From the NCBI RefSeq assembly GCF_038396675.1, contig NC_088920.1, positions 64,859,001 to 64,923,000 on the forward strand: a DNA stretch of 64,000 bases, given 5' to 3'. How positions within the stretch are numbered: position 1 is the first letter of the stretch; each line of letters opens with the position of its first letter. The notes under the pieces were generated by a model that had not been told where the DNA came from, did no database searches, and saw nothing but the letters and a program-made list of their open reading frames with translations. The stretch comes from Hydra vulgaris (taxonomy: Eukaryota > Cnidaria > Hydrozoa > Anthoathecata > Hydridae). Made by a program: the position numbers and the translations under genes. This document shows positions 24,340-34,201 of the stretch, in pieces.

Positions 24340-24790
24340 CAAATGATGCCTTTTCTATTTTAGACAAGACGCAAAAACACCTTGTAAACATTGTTGGATA
24401 AGCCATCCTTCAACGTCACATCATCCTTCAACGTCACATCGTCGTAGTTTTGCTTCACTTTCTCTTTTCTATAAATAATAAATTAGCGCTGCTCTAAAGA
24501 GCAAGTGTCTCTAATGCCATCTACTAAAATTCATTCTCGTGTTACACGTCATTTAATTAAGTCTCATCCTTTTACTGTGTCTGTTCCTAAGTGCTCCAAA
24601 AAATCTTATTTTTCTAGTTTTTTTCATTGAACATAAGTTCTTTGAAAGTCACTACCTTTATCTTGTTTTCATGATTCATATAATTTGCAATCTTTTAAGA
24701 TTGCAAATTATGTAAATCACTTAATCTATTATATCAATATTATATGAATCAATTCATCTGTTAATCGTTACCTTGCTTCATAAACATTAT
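24340..24790 (+). mobile_element. CR1-like LINE, copy E (3' end only)
   Basis: Plus-strand 3' fragment. It begins at the LDKTQKHLVNIVG-like block (about 24360). It continues with a decayed LFYKxxISAAL stretch, then the clear C-terminus KIHSRVTRHLIKSHPFTVSV (about 24528-24590) and the tail to about 24680. At 24680-24711 a perfect 15-bp hairpin inverts the tail sequence, as in copy A. Confidence 0.8.
24680..24711. repeat. Perfect 15-bp hairpin in LINE tail
   Basis: ATAATTTGCAATCTT (24680-24694), a two-base loop, and its exact complement at 24697-24711. The left arm corresponds to normal tail sequence in copy C (near 16445); the right arm is the inverted duplicate. Confidence 0.85.
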
Positions 24791-25073
24791 TTTAGCTCTT
24801 TAAGTAAATTCTAATATATATATTGAATGTATAATATATATATGAATGTATGTATATATTTTTTTTGAAATATAGTGTATTTTTAATAAACTAAATAATT
24901 AGCTGCGACTTTTTGCAACTTTTTGCAAGAAATTTCTATTTGAAGTTTCCGCTACCTGGATTATAGCCAAGTGATAGTTTATCAAAAGTTTACATTAGAA
25001 TTTGTATTTTATTCAAAAGTCAATTGAAAATGATGGTTTACTATTGGTAATTGACATTTAATTAGATAATTAT

Positions 25074-25380
25074 TTGCAATCCTATCTAACTAAATTTTTA
25101 TTCAATGAAAAATCATTACTTAAAGGCCGAAAAAAAGTATATAATCAAAAAGATTTTTCTTTGTTCAATGTGTTTACACATGTCATTAAAAATCATAATG
25201 GTTTACATCATATGTTTGTTCAGCTGACATGTGACAACGATAAAATGACAGCTGAAGAAGCAGTTGCAATAATTATTGACGTAGATCTTAGCGTATCTGG
25301 CTATAAAAGAATACAACAAGCATCTAAAATAAAAATTTTATTCAACAGTTGAAAAAGCATTTACTTTGTGTGGTCCACAA
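25074..25380 (+). pseudogene. Possible N-terminal piece of the RAG1/Transib-like transposase
   Basis: An open stretch of 92 codons ends with MTAEEAVAIIIDVDLSVSGYKRIQQAS. The better copy downstream has SADEALALITDASL at the equivalent place (about 26729-26770). The same strand and the proximity suggest a second, older copy. The first 60 codons show no motif I recognise. Confidence 0.4.
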
Positions 25381-26339
25381 AATATTCACTAAGAAGTCAC
25401 TGATCAAAAAGTCAAAGAAGATATTTACAAGCACTTATAAATCACATCGCTTCGCAGTGGGCTAGTAGGTGGACAAAATAGGAAATATTTTAGTTGTCTA
25501 ATCTTAAAAACTTATTTAATTTTAGTATCTACGTATATTAGGAGAAATTTATTGATAATTTATTTATATTAAATTCCTTAGTTACCAGGACTCTAAGCAT
25601 TTGAATATTGCAAATAAAAAAAAATTTATTATAAAAAATTATAAATAAGTAATTTACGGTGACGTCAACGCTGTGCTATATTTTTCAATTACATCTACGT
25701 TTTTAAAACAAAAAATTAGTACATGTTATTCTAGAGTATTTAGAGATAAGAAAAACCAGTTTGAAATGAATTTGTCATAGCATGTTAACTTAGTTATATT
25801 TTGAAAATCACAGATTAAAAAAAAATTCTTTAAGAAATTTATTTTATGCCGCACTATAACTAATAATTTGCCATGTGGTGTCTTATATTTATTTGAGCTA
25901 TATGATGCTTCAACCAAGTTTTAATTGGTTGCTCGTCCCTTTAAATCCCCGTTTAGATTTTATATATGTTTTAATTTGGTTGGTATGGTATTAAATTTTG
26001 CATAGCAACAACTCATTTTTACATTAACGTTGTTTTAACAGTATTTTATTTGCGCTAAGCACACAATATTTGGGGTATGTATTAAAATGAGGTTCACGAC
26101 TTAAAAAGTTAATTTTTTTGGTTGCTATGGCTACCTTTCTTTGCATAGCAACAACAAATTTTCGGTAACTGTTAGTAATTTATTTACTAACACTAACATT
26201 AAATTAATTACTTTTAATTTTAATTATTAACACTTGTAGTAACCTAATTACTAATAAGAATTAGCAAACCGTGCGGCATATATAATATAACATTAAACTT
26301 TTAAATACAAAATATTTTTTATAAGAATTATTTAGATAA
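25381..26339. other. A+T-rich spacer between transposase relics
   Basis: No gene supported. The phrase 'gttgctatggctacctttctttgcatagcaacaac' near 26120-26156 contains a small inverted repeat (gttgctatg/catagcaac) and recurs in part near 25998. Confidence 0.35.
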
Positions 26340-28030
26340 GGTTTATTAAACTATGCTGAATTTAAAGACGTTGATTTAAGACATGCTGTTCAACGATTTG
26401 TTTACTTGTATAAAAAAAAGTGGAAATCTGCAAACTATACTGTTAAATTTTTTGAAAAGAAGTTTGTGAATTGGCTTAATGAATATTTAATTAACAGAAA
26501 AAACAAAACAATAAACCAACTGCAGGTAGACGTGGTCGAAAACCAGTTGCATTTGATAATAGTTTTAATAAAACTAAAAAACGGCGTGTATCTTGCTTAA
26601 TTGAATCTCATTCATCCAATGAATTATTTTTTGCTGCTAATAAAAAATTTAGAAATGAATCTATTGTTATTGCTACCAAGAACGTTTTAAATATTTCAAA
26701 TACAGATAAAGCAACTAAATATTCAGCAGACGAAGCACTGGCTTTAATAACTGATGCCAGTCTGACAAAAGTTTCCTAACAATTAAAAGCGGAGCCTTGG
26801 AGAAATAATATAACATCTACCCCGCTTACAATGATAACAGAAATGTAAAACTGAAATGTTATCCTGCAAATATAACAGTGGAGGACTATTCAGCTTCAGT
26901 TCCTTTAAAAGATTTAATGATTCATACTTTGCAAAGAATCTGTGCAATTCAGGAAACTGAGCTGAAGCACTTGATATTGAACGACAAAGCAATGTTTTTG
27001 ATGGTGCTACTGGCCAAAGCATTTATAAACAAGTTTTGTCAGAACCTGACATTAACAGAGGTTTGAAGTATGAAGAATTATTATTTATTACTTGTCTAGT
27101 CCCATTGGATTTGACTGGATTTAACAACAGCAACGAAAAAGTGTCTATATGGAGAAATCAAAAGTCGTCATCCACAGCCTATTGCAGACACATAAGATTT
27201 GCATACAAAACGGAATCCAAGGAATTTGTGATCGAGAAAGATCAGTACATTAAAAGTGAGATAGAAAGCTTGGGTATGATTTTATTAAAGGTTTTCGGAT
27301 CTTCTACTGAAATGAATTGTATTATTGAGCTTAGAATTATTGATGGGAAGGTTCAAACGATATTATCTGAAAAAACTAACTCATACTAATGCTGTTCAGT
27401 GTGTGGTGTCTCTCCAAAAAATATGAATAGTCTTGATATCCTTAATACAGATTATACTAACAGAGAGTTCAAAAAAAGTATTATCAGTCTACACGCATGG
27501 ATTCAATTTTTGAGATGGTTTTACACATTGCATATAAAAAAGAAACACGAAAGTGGCAAGCAAGATCTAAAGAACACAAAGAAAAAGCATCTGTAGCTAA
27601 ACAAAAGATTCAGACTGATTTTATGAACAAAATGGGACTTGTTGTTGATTTCACTAAAAGTAGCAGTTCTGGAACAAGTAATAATGGCAATACTTCAAGG
27701 CGTGCTTTTGCACCATATGAACAAACAACTGAAATTTTGGGTATTGATCAAAATCTTATATTCAGATTTTACATTATCTTGCTAACACTCTCTTCAAGAT
27801 ATGAAATTGACAGCTTAAAATTCAAGGCTTATTGTTTTGACACTGTTAGATTATATGTGTCCCTTTATCTATGGTATTACATTGCTCAATCAGTTCACAA
27901 AGTATTAATACATGTATATGACATAATTAAAAGCCATACATTACCCATTGGACTTATGTTAGAGGAAGCTCAAGAGGCTAGAAATAAAGACTTCAAATCT
28001 TATTGCGAAAATTTCAGCAAAAAGAAATAA
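26340..28030 (+). pseudogene. RAG1-core/Transib-like transposase, frameshifted relic
   Basis: Nearly full-length plus-strand transposase spread over several frames. In order: an N-terminal helical part (about 26340-26520), GRRGRKPVAF and TKKRRVSCLIESH (26527-26600), SADEALALITDASL (26729), YPAYNDNRNVKLKCYP (26815-26865), then NVFDGATGQSIYKQVL (26991-27040). WRNQKSSSTAYCRHIRFAYK and CSVCGVSPKNM (27390-27425) follow, then SLHAWIQF and HIAYKKETRKWQAR (27485-27565), GTSNNGNTSRR (27671) and VHKVLIHVYDII with LEEAQEARNKDF (27890-28000). By comparison with RAG1 as I know it, the Asp of VFDG (codon 27000-27002) aligns with the first catalytic Asp, the Glu in LEEAQEARNKD with the catalytic Glu, and CxxC with its zinc ligands. 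The second Asp site appears as Trp in LHAW. Frameshifts near 26520, 26775, 26960, 27390 and 27510 mean it cannot be active. Confidence 0.6.
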
Positions 28031-28276
28031 TTTACTAGTTGGATATCAGTGACAAACTAAGTAAAAATATGTTGCTATTAAACAGTTGGAGCATGGGTAG
28101 ATCTACTAAACAAAGCTTTGTAAAGTATGGCGTTTTTTGGTTCTGTTGACACTCAAGATTCAAGCATGTTTGCAATTGTAACAACACTTTCAAGACTTAG
28201 TGTGTCAAACTCACAAACTGACTTTTTATGCACTAAATTGTTTTTTTTTTTGTTTTTTATTTTTATTTAACATTTT
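28031..28276. other. Spacer between transposase relics
   Basis: Short non-coding stretch holding no motif that I recognise. It ends in the A-rich tail (T-rich on plus, 28242-28275) of the adjacent SINE. Confidence 0.35.
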
Positions 28277-28449
28277 TAGGTGCCCCAAGAAGTCCTAACG
28301 GTCTTGTCACAGAGCAAAGCGGAAGTGCATTTAACCGGGAAGTACACGCCTCCTTCTTTACCGTGACGCGAAAATTTGTTCAGAGCTCGTTTCGAACCTG
28401 GATTTCCTGCTTATAAAGCAAGCGCTCTAACCACTGCGCCACGGCCGCA
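28277..28449 (-). mobile_element. tRNA-derived SINE, family 1 (best copy)
   Basis: On the minus strand it opens GCGGCCGTGGCGCAGTGGTT, with A box TGGCGCAGTGG (complement of 28431-28441) and B box GGTTCGAAAC (complement of 28389-28398) at normal tRNA spacing. The anticodon-arm region is GCTTTATAAGC. A body shared with 5232-5413 and 47880-47998 follows (GGTTAAATGCACTTCCGC, CCGTTAGGACTTCTTGGGG), then an A-rich tail. This copy separates two RAG1-like fragments. Confidence 0.85.
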
Positions 28450-28489
28450 AACTATACTGCAAAACAGTTTATTGTTGATATTTAGATTT

Positions 28490-28720
28490 ATATGATTGGT
28501 AAAAAATGCCGTCAACAGTTCACATAGTTTTTGCTCATGGAGCAGAAATAATGATAAACTCACCAGTTCCCTTGGGAGTTTTAGCCGAAGAAGCATTTGA
28601 ATGCCGAAACAATACAGACGGCATCGCAAACTAAATGCTTGTAAATTTTTGAGACAAGCAAATTTTAAAGACATCTTTAACCGTTTAATCCTTCGATTCT
28701 CTTATTAGTTCTATTTCCTT
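28490..28720 (+). pseudogene. Second, divergent RAG1/Transib-like C-terminal block
   Basis: The plus strand reads MPSTVHIVFAHGAEI then PVPLGVLAEEAFECRNN (28507-28604). After a frameshift it reads QYRRHRKLNACKFLRQANFK and DIFNRLILRFSY before a stop near 28711. This corresponds to the catalytic-Glu block and the following basic region of the transposase at 26340-28030. It is clearly diverged from it and lies outside it, so it belongs to another copy. The Glu context (AEEAFECRNN) is retained. Confidence 0.55.
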
Positions 28721-29483
28721 GGAATCTAGAGGACGAAGAAAGTTGTACTCAAGCTTCCAAAAAAAGTAAAATGTTCTTTAATTTTAGAAGTGGACAAATA
28801 GGAATCAATAAAACTGTCAGAACTAGAACCATCAGACTTAAAATCATTGGAACCAACAGAAGTTATTAATTCAGAAGATGAAATAATGAGCGATTTAAAA
28901 GCTACTAATGAAAATTACTTGGAAGATGAAAACATTTGCGTGAGAAATAAATGTATCAATATTAAAAGTGAAAAATTTTGAAAAATTATTACTTTAGAAA
29001 AATTTTTTTAAAAGTAAGTTTTTGCGTTTCTAATGCAATTTCAAAAGATATTTTTAAATAATTTCTATTCTTTTTAAAAATTAAAACAAGCTTGTAATCT
29101 TTTATAGAAATACTAGTGTCGTCTTTAGTATTGCTAACTAGGTTTGTGAGGGCAATGGATAATTTTTACAAGTAACCTGCTCCGTCGAAACAATATAATT
29201 TCAGTATATAGAATCTGGAAACGGAATTTACTCAAAATTTTTAATTTAAACTTAGCGCGTTTTGGGTATTGTGGTTTATCCTCGTCCAGCTAATTGCTAT
29301 ATGGAAGCCACATACCCGGGCCAGCGAAAACAAGTTCAACTCATTAAAAACATCATCACTCGCTTCGCTGACCAAAAGTGAGTTTAGGAAGAACAAAGAA
29401 AGTTAGAGCGAAAGTCAGAAAAAGTTGAGTTAGAAAGATAGGATAGAGAAAGCGGAGAGATAATTGTACTAGATGTTAGAATG
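28721..29483. other. Spacer downstream of transposase relics
   Basis: Acidic open segments near 28790-28960 (LKSLEPTEVINSEDEIMSDL) could be the tail of the divergent transposase copy, but there is no motif. The remainder is A+T-rich without features. Confidence 0.35.
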
Positions 29484-29688
29484 CAGGGCCGTAAGAACAA
29501 AAATTATATTGGGGGGTGGGGGCGGTACTACCCCAAAATAGTTTTAAGGATCTTTTTTTTTAAGTCATTTTTCAGTCAATTTCTTCAAAATTATATGTTT
29601 GAAAAATTATTGGGGAGGGGGGGGCAAATGCCCCCCTCCCCAATAATTTTAAGGGGCTCCCCCCCTCCCCCAGTTGCTACGGGCCTTG
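29484..29688. mobile_element. Miniature element with CAGGGCCGTA ends (copy 1)
   Basis: Begins CAGGGCCGTAAGAAC and ends GTTGCTACGGGCCTTG, giving hAT-like terminal inverted repeats. The interior has a strong G-rich foldback (TTGGGGAGGGGGGGG...CCCCCCTCCCCAA at about 29609-29644). A second copy in inverse orientation lies at 33708-33896. Confidence 0.75.
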
Positions 29689-29833
29689 ATTGTGCAATTC
29701 ACACTATTAAATTAGATTACCTAATTAAGTAAATAAATATAAACGCTGTCATCATTGTCGATGGCGCTTGTTTATACATATTACTAGCTTGTTTATACTT
29801 ATAATTAGGCTCATTTTGCAGTTGTGTTCCTCG

Positions 29834-30098
29834 TATATATGAGGAGTGGACTTGCAAAACTTGATAATTCACTTTTTTGCCATTTCGAGATAATTGGCAA
29901 AAACTGTTTTCAGAAAATCTGTTTGTTATTTGTTTGATTCTGAAAATTTGTTTGTTATCTGTTTGTTATCTGTTTGATTCTGGATGTCCTGAATTATTTT
30001 CCTGATGCAAAATTACAAGAGCTATCCAGTGGTGGGCGCAAGTCAGATTTTTTGAAAAAGTGAATTATCAGGTTTTGCAAGTCCATTCCTCATATATA
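29834..30098. mobile_element. 265-bp element with ~44-bp inverted repeats
   Basis: Left 29834-29877 (TATATATGAGGAGTGGACTT...) and right 30055-30098 are reverse complements with about two mismatches, each running to AATTCACTTTTT. The core contains tandem 'gtttgttatctgtttgattc' units. No coding capacity. It lies about 730 bp upstream of the candidate NR2E first exon. Confidence 0.85.
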
Positions 30099-30666
30099 AA
30101 TACATAAATTATGTTTATGCATATAATTATAAAATCGGCTTGTTTTCTTAATACCATAGAAAATTTACGCCAGCTGTTTTGAAAACGTTCTCCATAATTC
30201 AATAAAAATGCCACACTTTACCACAATCTTCACCACACGTTTTACTTGCAAATAGCATTTTATTGGACTGCAGAATAAATTATTTTGAAAATAAATGTTA
30301 AAAAGAAAGATTTAAAGTTAAAAAGTATTCAATAATGATTTTTCTAAAAAAAGTTTTTTTTTTAACAAATCAATAATTAAAGTGCGTTAGTTTCATATTC
30401 ACAACAACCGCGCTTTTATTTTAGGAACTATTTTGAAACTTTTGTTTCTGATGTTATACTTATTTTAAGAAGGAAAAAAAAATTATATTATAACAATTGT
30501 ATTATTATATATTATATATATATATTAAAATGGTCACGATAATGATTTTTATCGCTTTACGTTGTTCGTTTTTTATCAGCACTTGTTTGTTTTTTTACGG
30601 CTAACTTTAGATAGTATAGCTTAATTCATCGGCACAAATTTTTTTTATTTTCCCGGCATCACCGGT
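30099..30666. other. Upstream region of the candidate NR2E first exon
   Basis: No repeats or coding sequence recognised apart from short A+T tracts. If the first exon is right, the promoter should be in or near this stretch. Confidence 0.3.
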
Positions 30667-30682
30667 TGACTCATATGCGTCA
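30667..30682 (+). promoter_or_regulatory. Possible AP-1/CRE-like sites
   Basis: TGACTCA (30667-30673) and TGCGTCA (30676-30682) lie side by side about 145 bp upstream of the candidate start codon, in a locally less A+T-rich patch. These match AP-1/CREB-family consensus words. A single chance occurrence cannot be excluded. Confidence 0.25.
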
Positions 30683-30825
30683 TAAAACATGCTGATTTCT
30701 ACACTTTTAAAAAAACCAATCAAACGGTATTTTAATAAAAAAGAGCGGGCTTTCTTCTCAACTCACAACAACAATGGTTTATTAAGAAAAGGGCAAAAGT
30801 TAAAGATTAAGACTTCAAATATAAA

Positions 30826-30871
30826 ATGGCCGAAATCGCCGACCCACTTCAACTTCAGGAAGCGGACAAAG
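30826..30871 (+). CDS. Candidate first coding exon of the NR2E receptor
   Basis: The ATG at 30826 follows an in-frame TAA (30808-30810) and opens MAEIADPLQLQEADK. After one extra base comes a good donor, GTAAGCAT (30872). The receptor's DNA-binding exon starts at 39684 with two bases that complete a Glu codon. The join therefore reads [17 protein letters not shown] and places the first zinc-finger cysteine at residue 24, typical for NR2E receptors. A four-codon upstream ORF (ATG at 30774, stop 30783-30785) lies in the putative leader. The link rests on phase and position across an 8812-bp intron; no transcript evidence is available, and another first exon is possible. Confidence 0.5.
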
Positions 30872-31711
30872 GTAAGCATAAGTGATAGTGTGTGTATTGT
30901 TTTAATTAAAAAGTTCATTTACATTAATTAAATCTATTTTAACAATATTTACATTTATCTATTATATAAAATTGTCTCGATGAATTCTCCCCTTTAAATT
31001 CTTTTAAAGAAATAGAAGGCACCCCTCCGAATTTAGAATTCTGAAAAATAGGAAACGATATGTTTTCTTTAAAAACTTAAAAATTTTGTGTTTGCGCTAA
31101 CCCATCTATCACAGAACATGTGACTATATTTTCAAATTAGAGATATTACTTATAAATTAAATTTAACAGCGTTTCCGGTTTCTTGTACATAATACCTCAA
31201 CACCGTTTATTTTACTACAAATTTTTACTAATGTGTATAATAACAGCCGAAATAACTATTTAATTTTTTTTTAATATTTAACTAAATACTAAATTGAAAA
31301 TAAAAATTAAAACTTAATTAAAAAAAAAAAAAATACTTCGTACGTATTATTATTAGATAAATCTCTGTCAATATTATAGAAACGTTTATACTTGTTTACA
31401 AAAATTGAAAATATATAATTTATTTTATTAATCTTATTTATCATTTTATTTTTATTTTTATTATTAGTTTTTTTAATTTTTATTAAAAATAAAAAAATGC
31501 GGTTAGAATAATTGGTGAAAGCGTGGCAAAATGTTGGTGTTTTTGTTGCGCTGGTCGTCGCGTGTTTCAAATTGTTCGGAATAATTTGAATTGAAGGTAG
31601 GAAACTAATTACTTTGATTGAAGTTTTTATTTTATCAACATTTAAATTTTTTTTTTCGAATGTTAAACTCATTAATTAATATCAATTAATTTTAAAACCT
31701 GCTAATGAGAG
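30872..31711. other. Putative intron 1, proximal part
   Basis: A+T-rich non-coding sequence. A 121-codon minus-strand frame at 31307-31672 is asparagine/lysine-rich low complexity and shows no domain. Confidence 0.4.
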
Positions 31712-32011
<300 letters not shown>

Positions 32012-33019
32012 TTTAAAACTTTTTTTGCTTCGTAAGAATATAAAAGTAAAATCATATTAATTAATTTTTAGAACTAAAATACATTCTTTTAAAAATAAAC
32101 TTTTTGGGGTTCTGAAATAAATGATTACAGGGCTGATGACACGGGTTTCGAAGTAAGGGAGGGGGGGACAATCTTTAATTTTTTAAAAAAGTCTTCTATA
32201 TTCAGAATTTTCCTGAGAAAAAAAAAAAAAAAGTTTATGTATTATCATTTATTGTGATGTATTCAAACGGTGGAATGAAAGGAGAATTATTGATCTTTTT
32301 TCGCCATTAAGAAATTAATAAATGTAATGTAAATAATATACCAAAATTTGTCTCGTCAAAAATTGTTAGAATTTATACCAAAATTGCAATATTAATAAGG
32401 TTATAGTTAACAGAAATTGTAAAAAAGTTTTTAATTTCAATTCTATTACATTCAACAACCCAAAACAATGAAAATGAAAACAATAAAAAACTGCGTCATT
32501 TAAAATTTTATTTAAAGAATTCGGTGTTATAAAAGTTCCATGTTATTAAAAATTCGATAAGAATTTAAAAAGTTTTTTTGTTATTTACTTTAGAGTAATT
32601 TTTTATCTTTTCTAAGTTTTAATTTGGTTCATAATTATTTGTTTATAAATCCAGCACTACTTTATCATTAGATGTTTATAATAAAAGGTATAAAAAAAGT
32701 GCTTTAGTGTCAGTGACTCTGTAGTCACTGATACTAGGCAAAAGTTGTGGGCCTCAACCTAAAACTCTAATCACAATCTCTAACACAAATAGTTAACTTT
32801 CCAAAAAGCTTTCCAGACAACCCGAATCATTTATTTTAATAACTTTGAATTCGAATTCAAATCGAAGTAAATGATAAATCTTGTTTTAAACAGATAATAA
32901 TAAGTTTTAACGATTTATCAGTCAAGTCTCATTGAAAAAACTTTAATAAAAAAACTTCATTTTAAATTTAGCCGTCTATTCACAGTTCTCTTATTCCAAT
33001 TTTTTGATCCTTACTTCTT
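32012..33019. other. A+T-rich intronic sequence
   Basis: No gene recognised. 'cagggctgatgac' at about 32129 resembles a hAT-like terminus, but no partner end was found. A short hairpin (cagtgactctgtagtcactg) lies near 32711. Confidence 0.35.
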
Positions 33020-33205
33020 ACGGCTAAAGGCAAAGAAAAAAGATTATCAAAAGATCAACGAGTCGAAATTATAGCTAAACTTAAAAAAAATGATGCGCCA
33101 AGCAAACGAGCGATTGCAAGTGACTATAATGTAACTGAAAATTCAATTCGATCTCTCTGGAACGAAAAGTTCCAGAAAATAGTTACCAATTTCCACAGTA
33201 ATTAG
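33020..33205 (+). pseudogene. Tigger/pogo transposase N-terminal fragment
   Basis: An open stretch of 61 codons reads KRLSKDQRVEIIAKLKKNDA then PSKRAIASDYNVTENSIRSL and WNEK before a TAG. This is the N-terminal psq/CENP-B helix-turn-helix of Tigger-like transposases. No start codon is in frame nearby and the DDE domain is absent. It sits inside putative NR2E intron 1 in the same orientation; stop and context argue for a transposon remnant, not an exon. Confidence 0.65.
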
Positions 33206-33335
33206 GTAATATTTTTACGTATAAGTAGCAAAAAACTAACAAAATATAAATTAAAACTGCCACAAATCTTTAACCAGTTAACCAATTAGGCTAATTTTAT
33301 CCTTAGTTTGGAGCAACATTTGAAAACTGCTCGTA

Positions 33336-33523
33336 GAGACAGTAATTGGTAATAGAGGCAGTAATTGGTAATAGAGGCAGTAATTGGTAATAGAGGCAGT
33401 AATTGGTAATAACGACATTAATTGATAATAGAGGCAGTAAATGGTAGTAGAGGTAGTAATTGGTAATAAAGGCAGTAATTGGTAATAGAGACAGTAATTG
33501 GTAATAGGGGCAGTAATTGGTAA
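33336..33523. repeat. 19-bp minisatellite, about 10 copies
   Basis: Tandem units of 'cagtaattggtaatagagg' type with a few substituted copies in the middle (33410-33460). Confidence 0.9.
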
Positions 33524-33707
33524 AACTTCGAATACAAGTTATTAAAATAGAAAAATATTAAAAATAAAAAATTATAACTTATCCACTTTCCAAAATAGTA
33601 CTGTTTTTTAATATAGGCTAATCGGAAAGTTTCAACAACGAAAAAGCTTGAAAGTTTTTTAAATTAGCTTTAAAACAGTATTAGTGGAAATTGAAAACTG
33701 ATATTAA

Positions 33708-33896
33708 CAGACTCGTAGCAACCGGGTGGGCAGCAGGGGCATTTACCTCCCACAACCCAATATGTTTTTAAATAAGTAATTTTGAAGAAATTGACTGAAA
33801 AAATTAAAAAATTAAAAAAAGGGTCCTTAAAACTATTTTGGGGTTGTACTGCCACCTCCCCCCCCCCCCCATATAATTTTTGTTCCTACGGCCCTG
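33708..33896. mobile_element. Miniature CAGGGCCGTA element (copy 2, inverse)
   Basis: It ends with the complement of CAGGGCCGTAGGAAC and carries the same interior as 29484-29688 in opposite orientation (ATATAATTTTTGTTCC, GGGTGGGCAGCAGGGGC). The left terminus is degenerate (CAGACTCGTAGCAACC). Confidence 0.7.
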
Positions 33897-34139
33897 TATT
33901 AAAGTGCGCAAGCGTTTTGTGGTCTTTGAAAGGACTATTAAGCAAGAAGCAAACTTAAAACTTATGTATGTTTGCCCCTTTAACCCAAAATATGAAAGTT
34001 AATAATTTTTTAATGTAAATTTACTCTCGTTACCAGGTTTTAAATTTCACCTTATAATCTCTTATCGATTCAAAATTTCAACCACGCAAAGTTTCTATTT
34101 TTCTGGCCCCAGAAAATAATTTATTCCTAGTTTTATGGT

Positions 34140-34201
34140 CCCATATATAAATTTTATCGCCCCATATATAAATTTTATCGCCCCATATATAAATTTTATC
34201 G
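34140..34201. repeat. 21-bp triplicate tandem repeat
   Basis: Three copies of 'cccatatataaattttatcg' joined head to tail. Confidence 0.9.

Noticed and set aside
28380-28449. tRNA gene
   Set aside because: A and B boxes are present, but the acceptor stem and 3' half do not close and the sequence continues into a repeated SINE body.
28411-28674. Minus-strand 87-codon ORF with RGAVVRALAL end
   Set aside because: It combines the SINE tRNA-like head with the antisense of the divergent RAG1-like block.
31307-31672. 121-codon minus-strand ORF
   Set aside because: Lys/Asn-rich low-complexity translation with no domain or splice support.
33020-33205. Extra NR2E exon with a helix-turn-helix
   Set aside because: The motif is the Tigger N-terminus, a stop codon ends it, and nuclear receptors have no such domain.
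33336-33523. CRISPR array
   Set aside because: The 19-bp units are contiguous; no spacers.
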